Positions 38,006 through 50,430 of a stretch of 64,000 bases of DNA are shown piece after piece. Both the position numbers and the translations under genes were made by a program. Source of the stretch: Rhipicephalus microplus (taxonomy: Eukaryota > Arthropoda > Arachnida > Ixodida > Ixodidae); the NCBI RefSeq assembly GCF_043290135.1, contig NC_134703.1:126901005-126965004 (forward strand), written 5' to 3'. The number at the start of each line of letters is the position of its first letter. Position 1 is the first letter of the stretch. The notes under the pieces were generated by a model. It was not told the origin of the DNA. It searched no databases and saw only the letters and a list, made by a program, of their open reading frames with translations.

Positions 38006-38345
38006 GAGTCCGCCTCGATGGAACAGTATAGCTAGAGTGTTCGGCTGGTGAGCCGAACGTCTTGGTTTCTGTACCAGCCGTGGCGGGACACATTTCGACG
38101 GAGGTGAATTGGTACAGGCCCGTATACTGTGCAATGTCAGTGCACGATAAACAACTCCAGGTGGTCCAACATTTCAGAGATTGTTCAACGGATACAAGTT
38201 GACGCCTGCCTTGGAGGAAATTTGCCAACAAAGACCAGAAAGCACCCCTACTCCCTAAATGAAAAATTTTATCCAATAACAAGGTATGATGGCGTGCACT
38301 ACGGCGTCTCTCATAACCAAATCATTGTTTGTGACGTAAAACCGA
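38006..38345 (+). mobile_element. Ruka-like SINE with internal insertion
   Basis: The head with TATAGCTAGAGTGTTCGGCT (A-box region) and the degenerate B box is followed by ATTTCGACGGAGGTGAATTG, CCCGTATACTGTGCAATGTC, and AGTGCACGATAAACAACTCC. The body should then continue to the CACTACGGCGTCTCTCATAA block. Instead about 110 bp of unrelated sequence intervenes (about 38181-38292) before that block at 38296. The tail decays into AATAAAACAATAAT. Confidence 0.7.
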
Positions 38346-40117
38346 GAATAAAACAATAATTATTTTTAATAATTGTTATTAACACCTGAAGGTGAAGTTT
38401 AAGGGTCCCCCTATTTTTCGTTGATTTCAGTGCATGAAACATAAGGCATCACTGAAATTATGTTCAATTTATGTTTAGTCAGCTTTTCTTTTTGCTTCCC
38501 GTGAAGTGTTGCACTTTTCACACTCTCCATCAAAATATTTCCACATGACGTTATCAATACTTTTTTATCATTTCATTTAACAAGGGCGTTTCGTTGTAAC
38601 ACTCCCCGAATTTTCGAGCCCCTATAGAGATAGCAATAGGAGCATGGTATGACAACCAGCAGCTTAACTTGACCGACAATCACTATTCACGGTACCTGTT
38701 TTCTTTGGCACAAGAGAAAGTCTACCGGTCACAGCGCCTGATCACGGAACAGTGGCGTCCAAAACGCCACGAGACATTCATAAACCCTTTTTAAGAATCG
38801 ATATAGGTGATTTGAGCATAATAATTACACACTTTAATTCTGAACGCTAATTATGTCGCGCTTGAAAGCACCCGACTCCGTAGAGCTAACTGAATGACTC
38901 CATAATACGGTTTCAAGGCTCTTCCACTATAGGCCACGCGAGATACTAGTTTTCCGCGACTTTGAAGCGCGATTAAAAAATATCAATTCTGGTCATGTCA
39001 CCAAAAATAAGCTTTAAATATGCCGCTATATTTGACTGCTTTTACGACTGTATAATTACAGTTTCTTGGAAGTTGATGGTTCTGTGAGTTTACGCAAAGC
39101 GCCCCCCCCCCCCCCCATCCCACTGTGGCATGCTCTACAGTGGTTTAGGCATCGCTTGTTTGCTTTTTAAATATTTCGCCTATACGATGTGTCTCTATCG
39201 TATACATATATCTTACCGCTTTTTATTTTACATAATTTAACGCGCTATCATTCCTGATTCCAAGCCTGCGCATCACGTGATGCATCTGTAATGATGCAAA
39301 GGAACAGCCATAGATCTGTCACTATAGCAGTAAAAAACTTTTTCAGGTACAAAGACCAGGCAGGCGAGAACCACAGCATCCCGTAGGTAACATAAGGGCG
39401 AAAACCATAGCCTGTCCGACTAGGTGGTGTCCCTATTCCATGTCTCATCGGCCCGAGCCATTGATTCAGGTCTTCGGATCGGTCGTATCTGAAACAAACT
39501 TCAAAAGCTGATGAAACTGAATCACTTAATAATTTTGTTGAAAGAACATTGTGCAATATAAAAAAAACAGATAAAGTCATACGTGCTTTCTCGTGAAGAG
39601 TTATACAGCACGCCGTACTCATTAATAGCGGTTAATGTAAAATTCTTTTTTACCATTCATCAGACGAGATATTGAAGCTGTCCGCATGTCCTCATATTCT
39701 CCCGAAGAATGGCTAACACATGTACACATTCTGTAAATATTTCATGTGGTATGCCGGAGTGGCGAAATGGTTTTGTTGAAATGTTATTGCATAGGTTAGC
39801 CTAATCAGAAACTGAAGTCGACAAAGTGCAGTTCAAACAACAGTTATATCAACAGGGTATCGTCAAACAGCTGAACACAGAAGAAATTGAAGCATCAGAG
39901 GTTCGCACGTTTTAAAGTAATTTTCGCTTTCATTATTCCAACAATTTTTTTTTCCGCGAGTGCTTGTTTTGTTTGTTGTTTCCTACTTGGAAATTTACGG
40001 CTGCCGTTTGGCGGTTCGTTCTAAATACAGCGCCGAATACCCATGTCCGAATAAACTATAAATGAATAAGCTGTGAAAAAAATTTGAATGACGTAACGGT
40101 ACTCTTGAAGAAAATTG
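38346..40117. other. No gene identified
   Basis: C-rich run at 39102-39117. The minus-strand frame 39248-39622 (124 codons) contains PYVTYGMLW followed by YLKKFF, which loosely recalls the C-terminal reverse transcriptase block of CR1/L2 LINEs (P-x-x-x-Y-G-x-x-x-W). The match is too weak to name. Nothing else is seen. Confidence 0.35.
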
Positions 40118-40132
40118 ACGTTAGAAAAACTA

Positions 40133-40372
40133 ATTGATTGATATGTGGAGTTTAACGTCCCAAAACCACCATATGATTATGAGAGACGCCGTAGTGGAGG
40201 GCTCCAGAAATTTCGACCTCCTGGGGTTCTTTAACGTGCACCCGAATATGAGCTCACGGGCCTACAAAATTTCCGCCTCCATTGGAAATGCAGCCGCCGC
40301 AGCCGGGATTCAATCCCGCGACCTGCGGGTCAGCAGCCGAGTACCTTAGCCACTAGACCACCGCAGCGGGGC
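40133..40372 (-). mobile_element. Full-length Ruka-like SINE, best-preserved copy
   Basis: On the minus strand the head has GTGGTCTAGTGGCTAAGG (A box) and GGGATTGAATCCC (B box), then the GCAGCCGCC...GGAAATTTC...TTTAACGTCCCAAAACC body in reverse, and a short ATTG tail (40133-40141). Imperfect 15-bp flanks, ACGTTAGAAAAACTA at 40118-40132 and ACGTAAGAAAAGCTA at 40373-40387, are a probable target-site duplication with two differences. Confidence 0.85.
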
Positions 40373-40504
40373 ACGTAAGAAAAGCTAAGAGCCATAAACC
40401 AATTACCTTCGAGCCAACAAATGCACCTCACATGATCCGTTTGTTTATTATGTGTTCAAGTATCCCAGGAGGGAATGCGCAATCTGAAACTGTGTCGCCG
40501 TAGC

Positions 40505-40533
40505 CCCCCCCCCCCCCCCCCCCTTTTTTTTTC
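40505..40533. repeat. C-run followed by T-run
   Basis: About 19 C then about 9 T. On the minus strand this is an A/G homopolymer tract able to stack as G-quadruplex-type DNA. Confidence 0.85.
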
Positions 40534-40659
40534 CCCTAAGGACAGGAGAGAGAAGCGAAAGATGTCTTGGCGAAGGGTTGAGCCACGCAAGTAAAAATTC
40601 ATCAAGGTCAACGGGGCTATTCGGCGAGGCCAACGGCTGAACGACCATCGCAGCGAATC

Positions 40660-41380
40660 TTATGAGAAGGAGCCCCTCTCGCGGCGGTAGGCCCATAAAA
40701 TTCCCCTAACTCCGCCATCTTTGGAGCGGGAACCGGGGGCTCGCCCTGAGAGGAGGTGGGAAAGAGCCCGCGGAGAGAGCGAGAAAGAGAGAAACGAAAA
40801 GAGAGGAGGCGGAGGTGCGCTCGAAAGAAAGAGAGGGAGGAAAAGCGCGCAGGCTGCCTCCGACTCGCTGGCGGCGGGGGAAGCACGCAAGGACGGCCCA
40901 ACATGGCGGATGGTCGGCAGCACCTCGGGTTCCGCGCGGGCTCCGGCACCTCGGACGGTGGTGACGGCGTCACGTAGTCCGGTAAGTTGAGATCGTAAAA
41001 GTGTGCTCGGGTGGCTCCGTCGAGAGCGGCGGCAGGACGAGATGACCCGAGTTGGCCCGGGGCTCACCGAGACGTCGACCGCATCGCCGAGTCGGCAGCG
41101 CGCGCGGGCCGAGCGGCGCGTCTGCTAGTGCGTCTGCGAGATTTAGGCTTAGCGGGACACAAGAGGGAGCCAAGCGACTGGGGATGCGGTGCTTTTTTGA
41201 TCGAGCGCGCCACGCGCACGCACGCGCGCTTCGCACGCCTTGGCCGTTGGCTTCTTTGACGGCCGCCCGTCGGCGTTGTTTTGTTTTTTTCTCCGTAGCC
41301 GTCGAGAACGTCAAGAAGACACGGCGCTGCCGACATCTCCACCCCCACTTCCACCTGCTCTGGGATGACTGAGCGTGTCA
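40660..41380 (+). promoter_or_regulatory. CpG-rich promoter and first-exon candidate
   Basis: Strongly GC- and CpG-rich. Two YY1-like motifs face each other: CCGCCATCTT at 40712-40721 and CAACATGGCGG at 40899-40909. The second also forms an ideal translation start (CAACATGG). Its frame runs MADGRQHLGFRAGSG and stops after 24 codons at TAG 40975. Four bases later lies a perfect splice donor, CCG|GTAAGT (40980-40985). Thus 40900-40979 may be a noncoding or leader exon, or the stop may be bypassed by a weaker internal donor. I do not recognise the peptide. Frames downstream to 41380 are open on both strands and not convincing. Confidence 0.4.
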
Positions 41381-41381
41381 G

Positions 41382-41576
41382 ATGGGGCCATTATTACGTC
41401 TTCTTTTGGCCGTCTTTATTATTGAGTGCGCGGACGCGATCAAGGGGACCGCTTTGTCGGAGTGGTTGAGCGCTAAACGCTTCCGCGGCTTTTGCGTATC
41501 AAAAGTTCCGACTTATTTCCTTAGTTTTGCAGTAAAAGATGTAATTATTGCTGTACGCAGATTTAGATCGCGGTGA
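41382..41576 (+). CDS. Possible small secreted peptide, unknown
   Basis: A 64-codon frame begins MGPLLRLLLAVFIIECADA, a plausible signal peptide with a small-residue cleavage site near residue 19. It continues with SEWLSAKRFRGFCVSK and ends with basic residues. The ATG context (GTCAGATGG) has G at +4 but a weak -3 base. It lies just downstream of the CpG-rich region. There is only one cysteine after the putative signal, so it is not a typical tick disulfide-rich salivary protein. Chance hydrophobicity is likely enough that I hold this loosely. Confidence 0.15.
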   Translation: MGPLLRLLLAVFIIECADAIKGTALSEWLSAKRFRGFCVSKVPTYFLSFAVKDVIIAVRRFRSR

Positions 41577-42799
41577 CGGTGGAATTTAACCGGATTGAAT
41601 TGCAATTGTTTTTGTTGTGTAGAGAAAATTTTCGCACGTGTGTGAAGTTGTGTATCTTTTAATGCGTTGATACATTAAGCTTTCAAAGTAAGCTGCTGAA
41701 GCAAACAAACCTTATTAGACGCGCCCAGAATAATGTAGTGGATTTGTGCACGGGTTTCCGAGATTTATTGGTAAGTGCACATTAGACAAAGCCAGTTTAC
41801 ATCTAGTTTTCTTCCGCATTTACGTCGCAATTCGTCTGTTGTGCATGGAGCTGCTAAAGCTTAAAATTAATTTCGCCCCACAGAAGCAAACGGACGTCCT
41901 GCAAATTTTCAGCAAAAATGCTGTGAACTTCATAATTAAAAATATGAAGTATTTTATCTTGATGATTGAAGAAAATACGTGTATCTGACGTAACCAGGTG
42001 ATCATCCAAGCTAACAGAAATCCAGAGACGTGGTGTTGATTAAACTTCTGTCGCTCCCTTTATTGATCTGCTGCGGTGACCTGCCATGCCCCGGCATTTT
42101 CGCCTCGTCAATGGTGATGTTTACACGGCTCTTGAGAGAGTTCTATAAAACTATTTCAGGCACTGGTAATGTGTCTGAAGGCGGTATACATTCTTTTTGA
42201 TGGGCTAACAAGACCATGAGCCTATTATTTTTGTACCAGCAGAGTATGTAAGTAAATCCTCCTTGTTGTCCTTGTAATTAAGAAAAGCTAGATTCTTGTG
42301 TAAGGTATAAAAGAAAAATTATGCCCACCTCATCTTTATAGAAGTATATTCGGCTAATAACCATCGTTAAATGAACATGTTAGGTATTTCTCATAACATG
42401 AAATACTTGCTTAGCTAGCGCTGGATTAGGATATGATGTCGAAATCTCTAACGTCAGAACTGAACTTGAAAAGGCAATTCCTGCCTATGGATCAGGCAAA
42501 TAATGCAATAATTTGCAGCCACTATATTCAAATACGATTTAAATCACGTCAAAAGATTTAATGCCATCAGGGGCCATCGCCCTCTTAATACGAAATTGTG
42601 TCGGAGTTTTTTTAGCCAGAAGCTATAGCTGAATACACTGTAACTGGGAATACCACAACAATGTGAGATATTCTTTCGCATTAAGTTCAAAAACAAAGAA
42701 CAAAACAAGTAATTTTTTTCATAACTGGGTTCGTGCACAGTTGGGGTAAATTGCACGTATATAATGTAAAGGGGTCGTAGGCTTAACTGTTCATGGTAG
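41577..42799. other. No recognisable feature
   Basis: AT-rich, without repeat partner or coding signal. Confidence 0.45.
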
Positions 42800-42905
42800 A
42801 GAGAAGGAGAGAAGTGAAGGAATGGCTGGAAAGTTGACTCAAACTGAAACACCTGGTTTGCTACCCTACACTGGGGGAACGCGGAAGAAAGATAAAAAAA
42901 AAAGA
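42800..42905 (-). mobile_element. R1/I-like LINE 3' UTR fragment
   Basis: GAAACACCTGGTTTGCTACC, then CTACACTGGGGGAA, is the reverse complement of the GTGTAGGGTAGC...CCGG block in the LINE 3' UTR at 57898-57918, and a third copy is at 23690. A-rich sequence follows, as expected from the CT-rich sense-strand tail. Confidence 0.5.
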
Positions 42906-45900
42906 TTGGAGAGAAGAAGCAGGCGTACATACACACACGCGCGTGTATCTAAAAATAAAGGAAGGTCAGTAAGGCGAGAATACTGCATATCACATAGTGC
43001 AGTAACTGCAGTGGAATTATGGGAATCACGGACTTCGTAACAATGCGCTGCAGTATTTGGGAACTTGCGTCCCAACACTGCAAATTGGAAACATGCGCAC
43101 ACCCAAAAACACAACTAAAAAAATCAATTCGGAAATTGTGAGACATTTACTAAAATTTACTATACCACGCGAATGTATTATGTAACAAGAAGTATGGGTG
43201 GTGCCATAATGTATCTGGACTGCTAATGCACGTGAATTTTCTTCGTATGTGACCGCTTTATCATGATTTTTCTTCCTTGTGCTACGTTTTCCCTCCTCAA
43301 CACCAACACAAGTAGAAAACGCAAGTGATACCGGCAATCTTTATCCATCCAGGTGCCTCTCGTGCAAGCTTTTTTTTTTTTCGATCACTCACAATAATCT
43401 TCGCAATAGGCGCATTTCCTTTTTTTTTTTTTTTCACTTATTGAGTCACGTGAGAGCACTGCCATGCTCTGTACGCGCTTCGAAACGGCCCCGCAAGGGG
43501 GCGCAGCCAGCCGGGTCGAAGGCGGCGTTTAGCGTCGGAGTGTTATTTTTCACGACAACGTGATTCACTACATTTGATCCCTCTAAGTGCTCCTCAAGCC
43601 GCGCCGGCGACCCGAAAAGACTCGTTTGCGAAGACTAACGTGTACGTCCTTCTTCTTTCCCCCTGTATCCCCAGGAGCACGAGGCGCCAATGACGTGTTC
43701 GCTTCTCTTTTCTTTGTGTGTATATATATATACCCACTTAAGTCCTTTACTTCTCTGCTATTTCGTTCATAGCACCCACTAAGTCGGGCTTTAGCGGCGC
43801 CTTCATTTGCGCAACCCGTAAGAGATAGATAGCCCGGCCAGAGAACTCTCCCAAGAAAGCAAGAAAAATAAAATAAAAATGAGGAATTAAGTGGCCGCTA
43901 GGGCTTGCCTCGAGCGTCCATACCTGGGAGCCAGTGCTTGTTTAGTTCGCGTTTCTTTGTGTAAGCGTAGTTCTTTGGGAAAGGATTTCCTCCAGCGCGC
44001 CCACTGGATGCCCTGCCTTTCGATGAAATCCACGTTAATCTCGTTCGATACGTGATGGGTGTTTGCTCACGGTTCAATAAGCTTACCTGTGAGCGGGCGT
44101 CTGCGTTGGGACTGGCTTCGATGAAGTATGTGTGTATCTTGAAGTCGGCCAGTTTAAGCGTGGGTGGAGGCATGCTAATGTGCTCGTCCAAAGGAGAGAG
44201 GACAACTTAAACACGATCGAGGATTATCCCCTCCACCGTACCTCTTTAATTGTATTTCTTCGCTTTACTATGTAGCAATTAGTTTTTTTTTTAACCCTGC
44301 CTTGTAGATACAAGCTGCCGTGGATCGCCTCGAATTAAACGACGTTTTCCTGTGATCCTATTTCTGCCCCCTTTTTTCAGGTTGTTCTGTGTGTCCAGAA
44401 AAAGTTGTTAACGATTTATAGTATGTTCTGGCTTGCTCTTTGTTCCTACATATTGCTTAGCCTATAGACATAGTTCGGGCGATCTGTGTTCTTTCTGTTT
44501 TTGTCGTTGCTGTGATTGTCCCATGTTTTAGTATCGGTAAGCGCAAGCACATTGGATAGATTGCTTGCAAATTTCCACGCAGTCACGGAGTGTCGGGTAG
44601 TTTTCCTTAAACAAACAGGACTACAATTTGTGCATTAGCGCAGATCCTCGCAAGTAATTTACCGAATTCGGTCAACGACGTGCGCTGGTTTGCGTATCCT
44701 CAGTGGTTTTGATTTGCACAGTTTGTAACGTTCACGAGGATTGGGTGGCCCGATTTACAAATATATAGTCGTTAGTGGTTCTGGTTTTGTTGTCTCCGTA
44801 TTTTCTGTAGTCAAACCATCTGGATTATAGTAGAAGAAATCAAGTATATATAGAAGAGTTAATGACCAAATTTTCTGCGGAGATTATGTAAACGAAAATG
44901 AGTATGTAAGGCGTTCAAAGTTGCCTGCTAATGCTGGCTGTATAGAGCCCCGAAAAGGATTTTCGCAACTATTTATTGAATAAATTGGAGGTATGTAAGA
45001 TTTCGTTTCCTGCCATCATTAATTAGCGCCATGAATTCGTATTATGGTGTCAAATGAATAGTGACACTGTACTTCTTGTGTGCAGTTGCAATATTTGTTG
45101 ATATATTTAGAAGAGTTACTGCATATTTAGAAACAAACAAGCGAAACGGCGTCTTGTCAATAAACGTCATCTTTACGAATAGCCTATACATTGCTCGAAG
45201 GGCTTTGTACAGTGAGACAACTGACCTAAATTTGCTTATTGGTGCAAAGTGAACGTAGCTCTCAGGGGCAAAATATCTTTGGTACGCCGTTTTCATGTGT
45301 TCACCAATATAATTGTATATCTAAGCACTTTGCTAAAAATACAAGGAAACACCAAACTGTAGGAGAATGGATTTCACCGCTACTCGTGCAGCTTAAGAGC
45401 CCACTGTCGCGGTGCTGCGTAATTTATAGTCTCTCTTGAACGATATCCTTAAAACACGTATTTGTCTGGAAGAAAGTAACCGCGAATGACCTTCCGCGTT
45501 CCCCACCTGATTAAACGAAACTCTTCTAAGCCTAACGACTTTTCAAGGGATAAATGCATCGAAACGAAAACGATGAACAGGGGCGAATGAAGATGGACGC
45601 ATCCACGTTCATTACGCGAGTTGTCAAGTCAGCGCAGCTTTACGTAGCTGCGCCATGCCGCTGCGATCGCTAATTGTTATTCATAGGGCAAACCTCTTTC
45701 TCTCGCTTCGGTCGCGTGAATCTTCTCGCTCTGCAAAAGAAAAACGCTGGGCCTGCCGAGCGGGGGTCGCGAGCGAAAAACGCTGTGTCGGGCGTAAACT
45801 TGTTACGGAAGCTGAACACGCTGCATTTGTTCAACGCGTCCAAGAGCGCGGACAAAAAAAAAAAAAGAACAGCTACGAGCTCGAACAGGCATACTTAGCG

Positions 45901-48103
45901 TGGCGAAACAAAGAAAGGGAAAAAGAGGGGGAAAATAAAAAGGTAGGCGTCAGTTCTGATCTTCACACCTGGGGTTTGAGGCCGGGAAGTCTGGACCCTG
46001 GAGTCGCTGCAAGTACCCCTGAGAGAGGTTTTTCACCTGCAAAAGGGCACGCGTACATTGCCACGCTAGTCTCTGCCATCCGCCTAGCTTATAATTAAAC
46101 AGGTTTAATTATTCAAAACCTGGGCAGCGCCAAACAAGTTTTTGCCATTAGAATGCCCGTGTGCGTCGCTCGCGCCGGCCTAGGGGGCGGCACCAGCGAG
46201 GAGTGTGTGTGGGGGAGGGGGGAGCTGCTGTCGATGCGGGAAATCGGCCTTTGAAAGCTTGGCTTCATTCAGTATATTATACTGTGTGGCGGCCCACGCA
46301 TTGAAGTATAAGCTATAAAAGGTAACATATACGGACAAACCAAACCAGAAAGCCTTGAATGAACAGAAAAGGGAACAGATAAAAGCTTGCGTGCTTATGT
46401 GAGGAGAGAATCATGCAGGTTAAACTGTAAACATGGCCCGTCACATGCATAAGAAAACCTTGTAATGACGTTACGCTTAGCAACGATGGCGTGAGCTAGA
46501 ATGGCGTGGCAGTGTTTTTATTCGTGGTGCTTAATGCAATAGCAAAATACAAAGCTATAGTTTCGGTCCACGTGGGACACAAAGCAAAAGTGTTCCAAGG
46601 GGCGCCGTCAAAAAAGTTGGTCATATATTCTAATTAGCCCGCATTGTGGGGTACGCGTTGCCTTCATCTTTCTATCTCTCTGTTTGTTTGTTTTTTTCGC
46701 ATTAAAACATTTTGTTTTGCGAACGGACGGTACACTGACGCGTCGTCCTAGGTTTGTGTCGACGTCGACTGCGTTAACAGGGGCACTCTTGGTTTTTGCG
46801 GAATGAAAAGCGAAAGAGGCGAGGTCCCAGTAGCCGTTACTTCGGGAAAGGAGTGCATTCGCTAACAACCGTGGCATCGGCATGAAATATTAAACGAGCT
46901 TTTAGCTAAGACGCTGATCGAGCCTGACTCCCTCTTTCTGCTTAACGTCCCTGTTGAGTAAATGGAAAAAGTAGAAAGAGGTGCACAAACGAGCGTCGGG
47001 ACGAAATGTCTCTACTATATTTGCTTGGCTTGCTTGGCTGTGGTGGCGATGGTTACGATAAACACTCGAAACACACCTTGTAGCAGTGCTACTTTTAAAG
47101 CGGCTACGACTTTCTTACACAATCGCATAAATTGACGACACACGCACAGCGTTTCGAAGGAATGAATTGGGAAGTTTCATATAAAGTATTCTCAATTCCG
47201 ATTTTCAGTGGTAATTCCCACGTACGCTGGCGCATGGTCGGCCTAAAATTTGCAAGTGACTTAAAGCATGTTGATAGCAACAGATTTTGTTCGTCTGGCT
47301 TCAAATGCTCGGCCGTAATTTAATGTAGTTGTTTTTAAATTATCTGTGCCAAACATTAGTTGTGTAGGTGTGGTAAGACTTATTCAGTGCCTAATTTATT
47401 TTAATGAATAGCTTGGGGAACATTGCTAACATCAGCTTTTTGTATGACACGCCAAATAGCATTTTTGTGTACAGCGCGAGACCGACGAAGACGCAAACCA
47501 AAAGGGACACTGAGTATTGATGGAAACGGCGAGTGTTGCTATAACATCGCGTAATCCACTGATATGGTTGCAGTTGCACTTTGAAGGCGGGGCTTCTATC
47601 GGCGCAGTAAGCTCCACAACCGAATGAATTAATTATCAAAATGAACGACTTGCGTACGCCATGGACATGTCGTTAAGGCAGCTCGTTGCTTGGCTAGGTC
47701 ATCAGTAACAATGCAGGAATACTGAATGTACTTTCTCGGTGTATTCATGCCAACTCGTAAAAATATTCGTTTAAAAACTGAGGCTCTACCATTTCAGTGA
47801 GCATACATCACTCAGTAAATAGTCTCCTCAATATGATCGTTCAAACTACATTAAATAGATGCTACTTTGTGAGCATCTGATTGGCTGGAAATAAACGCCC
47901 CCAACCATGCAAGGGTCCAGACACATCTGTTAATTGCGTATTTTGGTATGAATATTCAATAAACGGTTCTCGTATGCTATAGCTTCGATCGTAATACCAG
48001 GCTAAGCAAAATCGTGATAGAAAACACGACTCCAGATGAAGCATGTCGCTAAAAATTTTTTTTCCACTAGCACCCAGTTAAACTTTTTCTTTTGTCAGCG
48101 TCT
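42906..48103. other. Long region without identified gene
   Basis: T-rich runs at 43371 and 43421. A GC-richer part at 43460-44200 has short frames only. The plus-strand frame 45655-46098 (147 codons) is lysine/arginine/glutamate-rich and has no domain. It spans an A-rich run at 45853-45864, which argues against coding. G-rich runs at 46194-46220. No repeat shared with the rest of the window was noticed. Confidence 0.4.
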
Positions 48104-48280
48104 TAATAATAATAATAATACCTGGGGTTCAACATCCAAATAACACGATATCTTCACGAGAGACGCCGTAGTGATTGGCTCTCGAAATTTTGACAATCTC
48201 GTGTTCATTAATGCGCAATTACTTCGCACAGCGCATAGACCTCTACCATTTGGACCCCATCAAAATGCTCTTTTCCATTG
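48104..48280 (-). mobile_element. Ruka-like SINE, 3' part, diverged
   Basis: A (TAA)n tail at 48104-48120 is followed by CCTGGGGTTCAACATCC, GAGAGACGCCGTAGTGA, GGCTCTCGAAATTTTGAC and GTTCATTAATGCGCAATTAC, the SINE body in reverse. CATAGACCTCTACCATTTGG corresponds to the segment next to the tRNA head, which is lost. Confidence 0.65.
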
Positions 48281-50293
48281 GCCGACCAAGTTCGATATAG
48301 GGGTATGTCTAACATTGCGATTGGCTGGCATGTATTCTCATAGGAACATCTTTAGCATAAAGCTTCTTTGCGAATACGAGCAGTGGAATACGACTTCCTC
48401 GCTTCTATACCTCTCAGTTGCTGTTTTGCCTATATAGCCATAACAAGCATAGATATATGATGAGCACTTCAACCAATGCCACGGACACTGGAAAGCATGC
48501 AAGGCGTCCCGATTGTAGAACGAGGCTCACGCTGAAATTCACACGTGGCTGAGGGAACGAGCAGTACTTCTCAGGCTGAATTCTCAAAACTTTCCTTCTG
48601 GGCATGCTTTTTGCGACGGTGCGTCCAACTTCTCTAGCAGTATTTCCAGCCACAGGATCGGCTTAACTATTCGCTTACAAATATAATTAGCGTAGAATTT
48701 TTTTGTAAGTATTCAGGCTCTGTTCACTGGCAGAGCCTTCGATCTAGTTTGCTGGTAGAACAACAGTGAAATTACACGCTAAGCACTATTTACAGGCAGT
48801 GTTGGATCACTTTAATTAGGATGTGAAGTACACGTGGTTACCCTTAGTTCTGCTTGATGCTTGCATTTAGAGGCGTCTTCTCTTGGCTAACCAGTGAAGA
48901 TTTATCTTGAATATTTTATGATCACTCACATAATCCTCTGCGGGTTGTCACGCAATCAAAAAGATGTCGTTAGTTGTCTTTGTAATCAGATTGTGAAAAA
49001 TTGAAATATGCTGCCAGTAAAAGCACGCCTATCTTTTCTGCAATATATTAGTGGGGAGGAAAATAAGCGCTTTGTGGTAGGCAAAAATACCCCCACCAGT
49101 AATTGGTAATTTATGGTGTAGAATTACCGTAATTGTGTAGAAGTTGTTTTTATCCATAAAAAGCTTCTGTGCCTTCATGTCCTGAGTGTAGTCATTTTCG
49201 CAGGTAACAGTTTTCACCGTTACACGCAGGCGCCGATTTTACATTCGGCATATAAACGATGTCTACACATCAATTTGCTTGTATACATGCTTATTCGTAA
49301 TTAATAAAAAATGCAAGATTAACGCCGCTATGATTTCACAAATTATAATGTGCAATCTGCGTTGAGAACCGTGTATATTTTTTGCAGAATAGAAGTATAG
49401 TGGGTAACTAGTATCGTACCTCTAAAGCAGGTGTCCTAGTATTTGAAATCAGCCTGCCCTGACGAATGCTGACAAGTGCATGGCAACGTTGTCTGGGCTC
49501 CGCTATTTTTAGCTGCCGTACAGGGCAGCAAATGTCAGGGAACGACAGCTTCTGGCGATATTGTTTGTCGGAGCCAACGTCAACATGTGTTATTTACGGT
49601 GAAAATGTTTTTTTTTTCCTTTTAGCGTACTGATTTCCCTCGGTAGATGAAATGTGTTTTGAGGGTACTATGTCCTGTCTCTTGAGAAACAGAATACCTG
49701 TTTTTAGTTTATTCGAGCATTGTTCACAAGTTTGCCATGGAAAAGTGATAAAGAATTCTCAGCCAGTTTAAAACTGTAGAAAACCCATAACGTTGCATTT
49801 TGTGGGTTGTCTGAAGGGAGACGAATAATTTCCATGGGAGAAAATCGTGGTGGGTGGTGGGGGGGAGGGGGGAGGGGGCAGTTTTTTCTGGCGAAACAGA
49901 TTCGAGTTTCGATTTTGTTACAGCAACTTTTGCCCGGGTGAAGGGTCCTGTCAGCTCTGTGGGCATATGTCACACAAAAAGTACGTTGTCATCGTCAACA
50001 ACAGCACTCTGAAGCCGCTCGCTAGCCTTATCATTTCCAAGCTGGGCGGAGAGGGTGTTTGTACAAGTTAAACAAGTTAGCAAACAAGGCGGAAGACTGC
50101 GTTATGCGAAAATGTTGCTGTCAAAGTAGGATCATGGCGGGAGGGATCATTTAAGTACGCTGGGTATTAGACCATTATTTTTCTCTGTCGCTCATTTGTA
50201 ATGCTAGCCTAGTTTCGAAAAAATAAAGAAAATAAAACCTCTCGAAACCAGCTACAGGTTCAGTCTTCGGAGTTTTTTTTATTAAGGATGGAA
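48281..50293. other. No gene identified
   Basis: AT-rich, with a G-rich stretch at 49850-49880. No repeat partner or coding signal. Confidence 0.45.

Positions 50294-50430
<137 letters not shown>

Noticed and set aside
39248..39622. Possible CR1/L2 LINE reverse transcriptase remnant (minus strand)
   Set aside because: Only a P-x-x-x-Y-G-like block is seen, with no LINE tail or other motif; too weak to list as an element.
45655..46098. 147-codon frame rich in K, R and E
   Set aside because: It crosses a homopolymer A run and an A-rich tract that supply most lysines; no domain is recognised.
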